DNA of 36,504 nt, from NCBI RefSeq assembly GCF_013141915.1, contig NZ_SROX01000031.1:1-36504 (forward strand), read 5' to 3'. This DNA is from Cupriavidus necator. GTDB lineage: Bacteria > Pseudomonadota > Gammaproteobacteria > Burkholderiales > Burkholderiaceae. Below the pieces are notes generated by a model. That model saw only the letters and a list, made by a program, of their open reading frames with translations. It was not told the origin of the DNA and made no database searches. Position 1 is the first letter of the stretch. Each line of letters opens with the position of its first letter. Shown here one piece after another: positions 30,370 to 36,504 of the stretch. The position numbers and the translations under genes were made by a program.

Positions 30370-31146
30370 ATGAAGACCATTGACGAGATACGGCGCCTCA
30401 ACTTGATTGAGGCCATAAAGCGGGCGGGAACGGCAACACGACTGGCGGAAACTGCTGGTTTATCAGCGGCTTACCTTAGCCAGATCAAGAACAAGCAGCC
30501 TGAGAGCAAGACCGGGAAGCCGAAGAGCTTGGGGGATGAGGCCGCCAGGAAGATCGAGCGCGCCATTGGCGAAACGCGTGGTTGGATGGATGTTGACCAC
30601 GCAACCCAGCCTGGGGCGAAAGTCAAGCTATCGATCGGCTCAGATCAGACTGAAACGAAACTTAATGGGCCGTCTGAAACATCCACTTACAATGTCCAGC
30701 GGCTGCCTACCACAAGCATCCCGGTAGGCAGTGCCCCGGCGCGTCCTGTGTACGTCGTGGGGCGGGCCAATGGTGGCCTTCCTGAGAGGATCTGGACCGA
30801 CGGCGGTTACCTTGTGGGCGCAACAGAAGAGTACGCAGTGTTGGCGACGGATGATCCGTACGCCTTCCTTACCCCGGTCATCGGCACATCGATGGCCCCC
30901 GTCTACAACCCTGGTGACTTCGCCTTTGTGGAGCCAGGCACAGAAGTCGACCTAGGGGATGATGTCCTCGTAAGGCTGGCAACCGGCGAAACGATGCTAA
31001 AGCGCCTACTGGTCCGGCGCGGAGAAGGGGTTCAACTTGGATCGTATGGCGAGCCAGGAACGCTGTTCTTCAAGCCGGAGGAAATCACGTGGATCTACTA
31101 CGTGGCCCACCCGGTAAGGCGCAAGAAGATCAAGTCGAGGTTCTAG
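30370..31146 (+). CDS. cI: CI-like repressor with S24 peptidase domain
   Basis: A 258-residue repressor from the ATG at 30370; an in-frame ATG at 30355 lies inside an operator and has no ribosome site. Residues about 8-60 form the helix-turn-helix (AIKRAGTATRLAETAGLSAA). Residues 125-250 are a LexA/S24 domain with Ser174 in GTSM and Lys211 in TMLKRLL. At the expected cleavage site, about 41 residues before the serine, the sequence is RANGG rather than an Ala-Gly bond. It maintains lysogeny by binding the operators on both sides. A possible -10, TGCTAT at 30352-30357, would give a near-leaderless message. Confidence 0.88.
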   Translation: MKTIDEIRRLNLIEAIKRAGTATRLAETAGLSAAYLSQIKNKQPESKTGKPKSLGDEAARKIERAIGETRGWMDVDHATQPGAKVKLSIGSDQTETKLNGPSETSTYNVQRLPTTSIPVGSAPARPVYVVGRANGGLPERIWTDGGYLVGATEEYAVLATDDPYAFLTPVIGTSMAPVYNPGDFAFVEPGTEVDLGDDVLVRLATGETMLKRLLVRRGEGVQLGSYGEPGTLFFKPEEITWIYYVAHPVRRKKIKSRF

Positions 31147-31165
31147 AGAGAGGGAGGTTTGTCCC

Positions 31166-31540
31166 ATGAAGGCAGTTCCTGCGCTTGCCATTGCCGCGCT
31201 TACTTTGGCTGGCTGCGCCATCTCACCAGAGGCGGCGAGGCAACTAAGCAGTTTCGAAATTTGCGACAAGATGGCGTCGCCATTCACACCCGCATCAAGC
31301 GTATCCGTAGGGATCAAGGAGCTGGCCGAGCGCGGAGAGAACTGCTCGCAGTTTGCCGACATATACGCGGCCCGGCAAAGCGCTAGAAGCGCCAATAGCG
31401 CCTCCAGCGCAGCCATGATGGGGGCCGGCGTGGCTATCATGAACCAGTCCCGACCGGTCTACGCGCCGCCGCCGCAGACCATCGTCATTGAGCAGCAAGC
31501 GCCGCCTCAGCCGGTTCGGTTCACGCGCCCATATCCATAA
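31166..31540 (+). CDS. Lipoprotein co-transcribed with cI
   Basis: A 124-residue protein with a lipoprotein signal peptide: basic start, hydrophobic core (VPALAIAALTLAG) and lipobox LAGC with Cys17. The mature part is Ala/Ser-rich, has ENCSQF and FEICDKM cysteines, a Gly/Ala/Met segment (SAAMMGAGVAIMNQS) and a Pro-rich tail. It follows cI by 19 bases and ends at a terminator, so it should be made in the lysogen. Superinfection exclusion or lysogenic conversion is likely by context. Confidence 0.75.
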   Translation: MKAVPALAIAALTLAGCAISPEAARQLSSFEICDKMASPFTPASSVSVGIKELAERGENCSQFADIYAARQSARSANSASSAAMMGAGVAIMNQSRPVYAPPPQTIVIEQQAPPQPVRFTRPYP

Positions 31541-31558
31541 GCAATTCTCGCCTCACAC

Positions 31559-31584
31559 AGCCCACCCTTCGCGGTGGGCTTTTT
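31559..31584 (+). terminator. Terminator of the cI-lipoprotein transcript
   Basis: AGCCCACC-CTTCGC-GGTGGGCT, an 8-bp stem followed by TTTTGTTGTT. It closes the immunity transcript before PL. Confidence 0.9.
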
Positions 31585-31605
31585 GTTGTTCGCTCGCCAC
31601 GCGCC

Positions 31606-31676
31606 CATCTCATCGCTAGAAAAATAATTTAGCGATTCGCACGCATTTAGCTTGCCTTGGCTTTAGCGATTCGCTA
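31606..31676. promoter_or_regulatory. Left operator cluster (OL)
   Basis: TAGCGATTCGCTA at 31664-31676 (perfect), TAGCGATTCGCAC at 31630-31642, and a degenerate half-site ATCGCTA at 31612-31618. They match the right operators, so the same repressor should control both early operons. Confidence 0.82.
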
Positions 31677-31680
31677 CTAT
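31652..31680 (+). promoter_or_regulatory. PL promoter of the rightward early operon
   Basis: TTGCCT (31652-31657), 17-bp spacer, TACTAT (31675-31680). The -35 and spacing are the same as in PR, and the perfect operator overlaps spacer and -10, so repressor would block it directly. Confidence 0.82.
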
Positions 31681-31729
31681 GCATTCCATCAACGCACCGC
31701 CCGGTGCAAACAACAGATGGGAGCAGCGA

Positions 31730-32017
31730 ATGCAAGGTCAACAGTTCACGGTAAGCGGCACCAGCGACTACCCGGTCTGCGATTGCTGCGGAAAAACCAA
31801 CCTGACCCGCGCCGTCATGGTCAAGAACGAGTTCGCGGAAGAGTTCAACGTCGGTGTCATCTGCGCCTCGAAGCTGCTGCGCCAGGTCTACCAAGGCAAG
31901 AAGCTGAAGGTGTCCGCCGCCGCAGTTATCTCCATCGGCAAGGCCGCCCGCGCCAGCAAGGAATGGCAAGCCCGCAACGGCTACGGCGCCCACAGCTTCC
32001 GACTGGTGGCGGCGTGA
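31730..32017 (+). CDS. First PL gene, small zinc-ribbon-like protein
   Basis: A 95-residue protein from the ATG at 31730, with GGGAG upstream; the earlier ATG at 31679 overlaps the promoter. CDCCGKTNLTRAVM and FNVGVICASKLLRQVYQ suggest a small Cys-based metal site followed by helices. It occupies the position of lambda N, but it lacks an arginine-rich N-terminal motif, so an N role is not supported. Similar unnamed proteins are common in phages. Confidence 0.65.
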   Translation: MQGQQFTVSGTSDYPVCDCCGKTNLTRAVMVKNEFAEEFNVGVICASKLLRQVYQGKKLKVSAAAVISIGKAARASKEWQARNGYGAHSFRLVAA

Positions 32018-32175
32018 CCCGCGTAATCGACATGAAGGCGGCGCGCAAGAAGCTGGAGCGCGCTGCTTACAGCCGGCTTGTGCTGGGCATCTTCGACAAC
32101 CTGAACGCCGAAGAACGGCGCGAACGGAAAGCGCAAGAGCAGCAAGTCCGGGCCAAGGCTAAGAAGCGAATCTAA
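32014..32175 (+). CDS. 53-residue basic helical protein
   Basis: A 53-codon gene with GTG start overlapping the previous stop as GTGA. It is strongly basic and helical (MKAARKKLERAAYSRLVLG, ERRERKAQEQQVRAKAKKRI). The C-terminal charged helix could bind RNA or DNA. If the phage has an N-like RNA-binding antiterminator, this is the best candidate in the operon by composition, but that is speculative. Confidence 0.55.
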   Translation: MTRVIDMKAARKKLERAAYSRLVLGIFDNLNAEERRERKAQEQQVRAKAKKRI

Positions 32176-32188
32176 CAGGGAGCAGGCA

Positions 32189-32479
32189 ATGCAAACCATC
32201 GAGATCAAGGGCCACATCTACGGCAGGCGCAACTGGAACGACGAGCTGGAATTCACCTTCTTCGATTTCGAACCGAACGGCGACTGGTTCCCGGTATGCG
32301 AACACAAGATCGCCACCGAGATTCCGGCCGGCTTCGATCCGACCCTAGCGCAGATCGCCGCCCTAGAAGGGCAACGCGAGAAGCTGCGCGCTGAGTTCAC
32401 CAAGCGACTCACCGAGATCAACGAGCGCATCCAGTCGTTGCAAGCCATCGAGTACTCCCCGGCGCAGGAGGCAGCGTGA
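32189..32479 (+). CDS. Small early protein with C-terminal coiled coil
   Basis: A 96-residue protein (GGGAG 7 bases before the ATG). The N-terminal half is beta-rich (IEIKGHIYGRRNWNDELEF), and the C-terminal half is a helix (EGQREKLRAEFTKRLTEINE). Function unknown. Confidence 0.65.
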   Translation: MQTIEIKGHIYGRRNWNDELEFTFFDFEPNGDWFPVCEHKIATEIPAGFDPTLAQIAALEGQREKLRAEFTKRLTEINERIQSLQAIEYSPAQEAA

Positions 32480-32682
32480 CCCGCGCGCAGGAGCAAGCAA
32501 TCGCCCGTGTGTGCGCGAAGGAGTGCATGCAGCGGGAACTGGTGGAGGCGCTGAAGGATTGCGCGGGAATGCTGGAGGCGGCCTGCATGATCATCCGGGA
32601 CAACGACGCGCGAGCGATGGCAAAGGAATCGGTGGCCATTGCGCGTCACGTCCTCGCCAGAGCCAAGGAGCAATCAGCATGA
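32476..32682 (+). CDS. Small helical early protein, GTG start
   Basis: A 68-residue helical protein starting at a GTG that overlaps the previous stop as GTGA. It has cysteines in RVCAKECMQ, KDCAGM and EAACMII. Function unknown. Confidence 0.55.
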   Translation: MTRAQEQAIARVCAKECMQRELVEALKDCAGMLEAACMIIRDNDARAMAKESVAIARHVLARAKEQSA

Positions 32683-32948
32683 AAACGCTAGACATCGAGA
32701 TCGACGGTATCGCCCTCAAGGTGACCGGCGTCTTCCACAAGGGCTACGGACCGTCATGGTCCGACCCCGGCGAGCGCGACAGCTTCGAGGTGTACGCGCT
32801 GACCGATAGCGGCGTGGACGTGCTGCACCTGCACGACGAGGACGAGATCGAAGCCCTGGCGCTCGAAGTGTGCGGTGCTGACGACGAGTACGACCGCGAC
32901 TATGCGGCGGACATGCGGCGCGAGGATGCGCGACTGGGGATGCGATGA
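32679..32948 (+). CDS. Small acidic early protein
   Basis: An 89-residue acidic protein from the ATG at 32679 (ATGA overlap). It opens LDIEIDGIALKVTGVFHKGY, continues SFEVYALTDSGVDVLHLHDE and ends in charged residues. Small acidic proteins in early operons can be DNA mimics, but no evidence shows that here. Confidence 0.6.
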   Translation: MKTLDIEIDGIALKVTGVFHKGYGPSWSDPGERDSFEVYALTDSGVDVLHLHDEDEIEALALEVCGADDEYDRDYAADMRREDARLGMR

Positions 32949-33043
32949 GCTACTTGGCTGCCATGTACTTCATCGGCGCGCTGGCTGTGATCGTTATCGG
33001 CGCGATTCGTATGCATGACCAAATGTGGAGGGATGAGGAATGA
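32945..33043 (+). CDS. 32-residue single-span membrane protein
   Basis: A 32-codon gene with ATGA overlaps at both ends. Residues 2-22 (SYLAAMYFIGALAVIVIGAI) form one transmembrane helix, followed by RMHDQMWRDEE. The coupling and clear helix support a real product. Function unknown. Confidence 0.6.
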   Translation: MSYLAAMYFIGALAVIVIGAIRMHDQMWRDEE

Positions 33044-33198
33044 TCGACAAGAACACCGACCTGCGCCAGTACGAGCCGCAAGGCGACTGGCTCTCGCGAC
33101 TCGACGCCAAGTATCCAGTGGCCACCACCGCATTCATGACCATCTTCATTCTGCTGGCGATGGGCCTGGCTGGATGGGCTGACGCGCCGGTGGCGTGA
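33040..33198 (+). CDS. 52-residue membrane protein
   Basis: A 52-codon gene coupled by ATGA to the previous one, with a soluble charged start (DKNTDLRQYEPQGDWLSRLD) and a C-terminal transmembrane helix (ATTAFMTIFILLAMGLAG). With the preceding 32-residue protein it makes a two-gene membrane pair. A role in exclusion or host envelope change is possible but unproven. Confidence 0.6.
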   Translation: MIDKNTDLRQYEPQGDWLSRLDAKYPVATTAFMTIFILLAMGLAGWADAPVA

Positions 33199-33199
33199 C

Positions 33200-33448
33200 A
33201 TGGGCGCGCTCATGTGGTGGGCGCAATGCGGCGAGCAAGAGCAATACGAGCTGCAGGAAGCAATCGACTGGTACGAGGCTCGCCGCGACCAGTTCAACCA
33301 ATCAAACGAGGAATCAGACCATGAGCATCGCATGCATGATCATCGGGGAGAGTGGAACGGGCAAGAGCACCAGCCTGCGCAACCTGGACCCGAACAACAC
33401 ACTGCTGATCCAGGCAGTGAAGAAGCCCCTCCCCTTCCGCTCCACTAA
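33200..33448 (+). CDS. Doubtful small protein overlapping the Sak4-like gene
   Basis: An 82-codon frame. Only its first 40 codons (WWAQCGEQEQYELQEAIDWY region) lie in free sequence; the remainder overlaps the ATPase gene out of frame and turns His/Pro-rich. The 120-base gap before the ATPase is otherwise unexplained, so a shorter or frameshifted gene may have been here. Confidence 0.3.
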   Translation: MGALMWWAQCGEQEQYELQEAIDWYEARRDQFNQSNEESDHEHRMHDHRGEWNGQEHQPAQPGPEQHTADPGSEEAPPLPLH

Positions 33449-33983
33449 CTGGAAGCCGGTCGTGAAGGGCCAGGGCGGCTCGGTCTACGTGACCGACAAC
33501 AGCGCGCACATCGTTGCCGCCATGCAGCGCACAGACAAGGAAATCATCGTGATCGATGACTTCCAGTACTGCCTTGCAAACGAGTTCATGCGCCGGGTGA
33601 CGGACAACGAGCAAGGTAATAGCGCCTTCGCCAAGTACAACGAAATCGCCCGCCATGCGTGGGACGTCTTGATGGCGGCTAGTTCGCTGCCGGATCACAA
33701 GCGCGTCTACATCCTAAGCCACACCAGCACCGATGACTTCGGCAAAACGAAGATCAAGACCATCGGGAAGCTGCTGGACGAAAAGATTGTCATGGAAGGC
33801 CTTGTGACCATCGTCCTACGCACTGGCGTGGTCAACGGCGAATACACGTTCAGCACCAAGAACAACGGCCAAGACACGGTGAAATCGCCGCTTGGCCTCT
33901 TCGAATCCGACCACATCGAGAACGACCTCGCCATGGTGGATGCGGCGATTGCCGCTTACTACGACCTCAAGCAAGCAGCCTGA
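33321..33983 (+). CDS. AAA_24 / Sak4-like recombination ATPase
   Basis: A 220-residue ATPase from the ATG at 33321 (GAGGA 8 bases upstream). Walker A is GESGTGKST at residues 9-17 and Walker B is EIIVIDDFQY. The RecA-like core matches the phage AAA_24 group, which includes Sak4 single-strand annealing proteins. It is followed by an SSB-like protein, the usual partner of Sak4. It probably acts in phage recombination; a pure ATPase helper is the alternative. Confidence 0.75.
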   Translation: MSIACMIIGESGTGKSTSLRNLDPNNTLLIQAVKKPLPFRSTNWKPVVKGQGGSVYVTDNSAHIVAAMQRTDKEIIVIDDFQYCLANEFMRRVTDNEQGNSAFAKYNEIARHAWDVLMAASSLPDHKRVYILSHTSTDDFGKTKIKTIGKLLDEKIVMEGLVTIVLRTGVVNGEYTFSTKNNGQDTVKSPLGLFESDHIENDLAMVDAAIAAYYDLKQAA

Positions 33984-33996
33984 AAGGAAATCAGAC

Positions 33997-34623
33997 ATGT
34001 ACACCCTCGACAAGCAATCCGCCATGCAAGCCGACAAGACCAGCAACTGGCTGTCGGAGACTGGAAAGTATGTCGGCAAGATCCTCTGCGCCGAAGACAT
34101 CAAGGCCGCCACCGGCACCCGCGGCGTTGCCCTGACGCTGCAGTCCAACGATGGCCGCGAGACGCGCCAGTTCGTCTACACCGTGAAGGCTGACGGCGAA
34201 AAGCTCTCTGGCTATGACCTGCTGATGGCGCTGATGACTTGCCTGAAGCTGCGCGACATCAAGCCGGCTGCCGGCCAGGTGAAGCGCTGGGACCGCGAGA
34301 GCAAGCAGGAATACACCGAGCAGGCAACCGTCTTCCCGGAATTGGCCGGCAAGCCCATCGGCTTCCTGCTGCAGAAGACCGAGGAAGAAAGCCGCAAGAA
34401 TCCGGGCCAGACGGCATGGACGGCCAAGCTGGTTGGCGTGTTCGAGGCCGGCACGGAACTGATGGCTGCGGAGATTCTGACGGGCAAAACGAAGCCGGAA
34501 CAACTCGCTGCGCGTGTCGCGCTGCTGGCCGATCGTCCGCTGAAGAATCGCAAGGCTGCGCCGGCCCAGCAGGAATACGGCGGCGGCAACAGCGACTTCG
34601 CAGACGAAAGCATCCCGTTCTAA
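33997..34623 (+). CDS. Phage SSB-like protein with acidic tail
   Basis: A 208-residue protein from the ATG at 33997. The central part (GKYVGKILCAEDIKAATGT, RGVALTLQSNDGRETRQFVY, TAKLVGVFEAGTEL) is beta-rich like an OB fold or DUF669-type protein. The C-terminus GNSDFADESIPF closely imitates the SSB tail (DFDDDIPF), which recruits partners. It directly follows the Sak4-like ATPase. It is most likely the phage single-strand binding protein, and NinB may also use it. Confidence 0.68.
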   Translation: MYTLDKQSAMQADKTSNWLSETGKYVGKILCAEDIKAATGTRGVALTLQSNDGRETRQFVYTVKADGEKLSGYDLLMALMTCLKLRDIKPAAGQVKRWDRESKQEYTEQATVFPELAGKPIGFLLQKTEEESRKNPGQTAWTAKLVGVFEAGTELMAAEILTGKTKPEQLAARVALLADRPLKNRKAAPAQQEYGGGNSDFADESIPF

Positions 34624-34632
34624 CGAACACGC

Positions 34633-34651
34633 GCCGGGCCTAGCGCCCGGC
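34633..34651 (+). other. Intergenic hairpin before Gp157
   Basis: GCCGGGC-CTAGC-GCCCGGC, a 7-bp GC stem directly upstream of the AAGGAG ribosome site at 34653-34658, without a U tract. It may affect mRNA stability or translation rather than terminate. Confidence 0.45.
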
Positions 34652-34663
34652 TAAGGAGACATC

Positions 34664-35176
34664 ATGACCGCACTGAGCCTGTACTCCCTCTCCGACGAGG
34701 TAGAGCGCCTGCTGAGCAGCGAAGACGCATTCGACGCCGAGACTGGCGAACTGTCACCCGATCTGGTTGCCGCGCTGGATGCGACGAAGGACAAGGCCGC
34801 TAATGTTTGCGCATACATCCTGAATCGAGATGCTGAGATCGTAGCTATCGAGGCCCATGAGGCGAAGATCGCAGCGCACAAGGCGGTAATCGTGCGCAAG
34901 CAAGAGCGTCTGCGCGAATACCTCGCCATGAACATGAAGCGCACCGGCATTACCGAGATCTCCGCCAACGATGGCACGTTCAAGGCCAAGCTCTACATAG
35001 AGCGCGATGCGTCGGTTGAGATCTACGACGAAAAGCAGATCCCGGCGCAATTCATGACCACGCCGAAGCCGCCCGAGCCCAAGCCGAGCAAGGCGGAAAT
35101 CGGCAAGGCACTCAAGGCCGGCACGGACGTTCCTGGCGCCCGGATCGTGAAGCGCGACCGTCTGACGATCAGCTAA
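34664..35176 (+). CDS. Gp157-family phage protein
   Basis: A 170-residue protein of the siphovirus Gp157 family: an N-terminal SLSDEVERLLSSEDAFD, a long helix (AEIVAIEAHEAKIAAHKAVI, LREYLAMNMKRTGI), then a beta-rich end with IPAQFMTTPKPPEPKPSKAE and GARIVKRDRLTI. The family is found beside recombination genes in many phages, and has been linked to phage resistance in streptococci; the mechanism is unclear. Confidence 0.85.
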   Translation: MTALSLYSLSDEVERLLSSEDAFDAETGELSPDLVAALDATKDKAANVCAYILNRDAEIVAIEAHEAKIAAHKAVIVRKQERLREYLAMNMKRTGITEISANDGTFKAKLYIERDASVEIYDEKQIPAQFMTTPKPPEPKPSKAEIGKALKAGTDVPGARIVKRDRLTIS

Positions 35177-35187
35177 CGACTGCGTTT

Positions 35188-35227
35188 CCGCGACGCTCTA
35201 CCACCCGGCAGGCGGCGCGGCTTTTTA
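35188..35227 (+). terminator. Possible terminator after the recombination genes
   Basis: CCGCG-A-CGC pairs with GCG-G-CGCGG around a 15-base loop, followed by CTTTTTATT. The stem has one mismatch and a long loop, so efficiency is uncertain. Confidence 0.5.
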
Positions 35228-35239
35228 TTCGAGGATGAG

Positions 35240-35956
35240 ATGAGCGAGCAACTGAAGCCATGCCCGTTTTGCGGACACAATGAGATTGACCCTGCCGAGT
35301 GGATGCAGGCTGACGGCCTTACTGGCCCAGCATGTCCGAAGTGCAATGCCATGGCAGATAGCGTTGAGGCCTGGAACCGCCGCGCAGCCCACAGTGAGCA
35401 TGCGCGCCATATGGTGGCGGGCGCAGCGGCTGGGGCGATGACGGAGAAGAAGCAGAAAGACCTGCATAGCCACATGATGACAGTGGCCTGCCGGACATGG
35501 GATGAAACGCCTTCGACATCCATCAAGGGGCACTTGCGCGCCGTGGTGAAGGCGATTGCAGCCGAGCCGAAGATTCGCGCCGCCCTGCTCGCCGCCCAGC
35601 CCGCAGCGCCCGCCGCCATTTCCGCTCTGCGCAGGCTGGAGAACGCGAACGACGCTCTGTGCAGACTGCGCACGCAGGAGCAATACCTGTCCATGATGGA
35701 TGGCGGCCAACAGCCGGCACTCGAAGAATTGGACGAGGCCCGCAGGCAAGCGCGCGATGTGTTGAGTGGCGCGGCTCCGGCCCAGCCCGCAGCGGATGCG
35801 CAGAAGTGCGCCGCCGCATTGGCGCGGACCGACTGGTCCGGTGTCAGCATCGGCGGTAAGGCGCTGATTGCGAAGGCTGTGCAGCTTCTGGAATCGACAC
35901 CCGCAGAGCCTGCGCACGCTGACCGGCAAGAGCCGAAGGATGCGCCATGCCAATGA
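35240..35956 (+). CDS. Lar-type zinc ribbon protein with long extension
   Basis: A 238-residue protein. Residues 1-49 match the restriction-alleviation (Lar) family: LKPCPFCGHNE (Cys8, Cys11), PACPKCNAM (Cys32, Cys35) and EAWNRRA (Trp45). Lar itself is about 64 residues. Here a helical Ala-rich extension of some 190 residues follows (LRRLENANDALCRL, LEELDEARRQARDVL). Lar proteins modulate type I restriction-modification. With the extension this may have a different role. GAGG lies just before the start. Confidence 0.65.
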   Translation: MSEQLKPCPFCGHNEIDPAEWMQADGLTGPACPKCNAMADSVEAWNRRAAHSEHARHMVAGAAAGAMTEKKQKDLHSHMMTVACRTWDETPSTSIKGHLRAVVKAIAAEPKIRAALLAAQPAAPAAISALRRLENANDALCRLRTQEQYLSMMDGGQQPALEELDEARRQARDVLSGAAPAQPAADAQKCAAALARTDWSGVSIGGKALIAKAVQLLESTPAEPAHADRQEPKDAPCQ

Positions 35957-36411
35957 CCATCCTGACCGCAAAGGGCGAGGCGATCCTGGTTGACGACGAG
36001 GACTACGCAGCTCTGTCGATGCATCGCTGGAGCCTCTGTTACAAAGGGTATCCGCGCAGATCCGTTGCTAAGGATGGCAAGCGGAGATACATAGCGATGC
36101 ACCGGCAGGTCCTCGGGCTGAAGCCAGGCGACGGATATATGGTCGATCACATCAACGGGAACCCCCTTGATTGCAGGAAAGAGAATCTTCGGCTGTGCAC
36201 GTTGCATCAAAACAATTTCAACGTGAAGAAGCCGAAGACGAATACCAGCGGATTCAAAGGTGTTCATCGCTACAAAGGCAAGTGGTGCGCGAAGATCCAG
36301 TTCCACCGCAAGACAAAGCATCTTGGCTACTTTGATGATCCGGCGCTAGGGCACGAACTGTACTGCTTGGCCGCTGACCTACTATTCGGGGAGTTTGCTC
36401 GCTATGACTGA
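35947..36411 (+). CDS. HNH homing endonuclease with AP2 domain
   Basis: A 154-residue free-standing homing endonuclease. The HNH_3 core (YMVDHINGNPLDCRKENLRL, Asp67-His68, Asn80, Asn89) is followed by an AP2-type DNA-binding domain (NTSGFKGVHRYKGKWCAKIQ, LGYFDDP). Its start lies 10 bases inside the Lar-like gene and its end overlaps the next gene, so it appears inserted between early genes. Lower GC in its second half, around AAAACAATTTCAACGTG, hints at separate origin. Confidence 0.85.
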   Translation: MPMTILTAKGEAILVDDEDYAALSMHRWSLCYKGYPRRSVAKDGKRRYIAMHRQVLGLKPGDGYMVDHINGNPLDCRKENLRLCTLHQNNFNVKKPKTNTSGFKGVHRYKGKWCAKIQFHRKTKHLGYFDDPALGHELYCLAADLLFGEFARYD

Positions 36412-36504
36412 CAAGGAAAATACGAACGACCGGCAGGGTGTGGCGCTGTCGGATGAGGAAATCGAGCGCACCTTCTATCCGAGCGGCAGTGCAACGCCGA
36501 ATCA
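36404..36504 (+). CDS. Early-operon gene cut by the window end
   Basis: An ATG at 36404 overlaps the homing endonuclease stop by 8 bases and opens a frame that runs off the end (MTDKENTNDRQGVALSDEEI then ERTFYPSG). The acidic, unstructured-looking N-terminus shows no family. Confidence 0.55.
   Translation, partial: MTDKENTNDRQGVALSDEEIERTFYPSGSATPN

Noticed and set aside
31679..31729. N-terminal 17 codons of the first PL gene from the ATG at 31679
   Set aside because: This ATG is part of the PL -10 element and precedes the expected transcript start; the ATG at 31730 has a ribosome site.
1..36504. Integrase, attachment sites, tRNA genes, CRISPR arrays, insertion sequences and a reverse-transcriptase diversity cassette
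   Set aside because: I looked for their motifs on both strands and saw none. A prophage end may lie just outside the window.

Overview
The window is almost entirely a temperate tailed phage or prophage genome of about 36 kb with lambda-like control and a P22-like (short-tailed) virion gene order. Base composition is GC-rich, near 60 percent by eye, and codon use is GC-rich. Several small proteins resemble phages of Burkholderiaceae (Burkholderia, Ralstonia, Cupriavidus). The host assignment is inferred from recall, not from a search. No integrase, attachment site, tRNA, rRNA, CRISPR array or insertion sequence is visible, so the recombination end of the phage probably lies beyond position 36504.

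Layout from left to right. At 74-1162 a plus-strand membrane acyltransferase, probably a lysogenic-conversion gene, runs convergently into the late operon. From 22525 down to 1140 everything is on the minus strand. The order of transcription is small and large terminase, portal, scaffold, coat, P22 gp4-like and gp10-like closure proteins, small tail proteins, three ejection-type proteins, a beta-helix tailspike, small fibre proteins, an SGNH esterase tail protein, the lysis cassette and a helix-turn-helix metallophosphoesterase. Strong hairpin terminators lie after the coat gene, before the tailspike, before the lysis cassette and inside the end of the portal gene.

From 30283 down to 22808 lies the minus-strand early operon. 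It holds a Cro/YdaS-like regulator, a terminator pair, a CII-position regulator, a replication block (HNH fusion, DUF1376-type initiator, P-like loader), many tiny coupled genes, an Acb2/Tad1-type anti-defence protein, NinB, a YbcO-type nuclease and a Q-position protein. Just past this last gene are a promoter and two terminators arranged like lambda pR'-tR', ahead of the terminase.

The immunity region (30284-31729) has two operator clusters built on the 13-bp palindrome TAGCGAATCGCTA. One controls PR leftward into cro. The other controls PL rightward into a second early operon (31730-36504). Both promoters read TTGCCT, 17 bp, then a good -10. Between them on the plus strand sit the cI repressor and a lipoprotein gene, closed by a terminator. 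The PL operon carries small unknown genes, two of them membrane proteins, then a single-strand annealing and recombination set (Sak4-like ATPase, SSB-like protein, Gp157), a Lar-type zinc ribbon protein, an HNH-AP2 homing endonuclease and a gene cut by the window edge.

Most early genes are translationally coupled by ATGA, GTGA or TGATG overlaps. That pattern exposed six or more real short genes of 28-53 codons. The most interesting points are the anti-defence sponge candidate, a 29-residue zinc-knuckle protein, an iteron-like origin inside the DUF1376 gene, and an O-acetyl 'writer' and 'eraser' pair at the left end.
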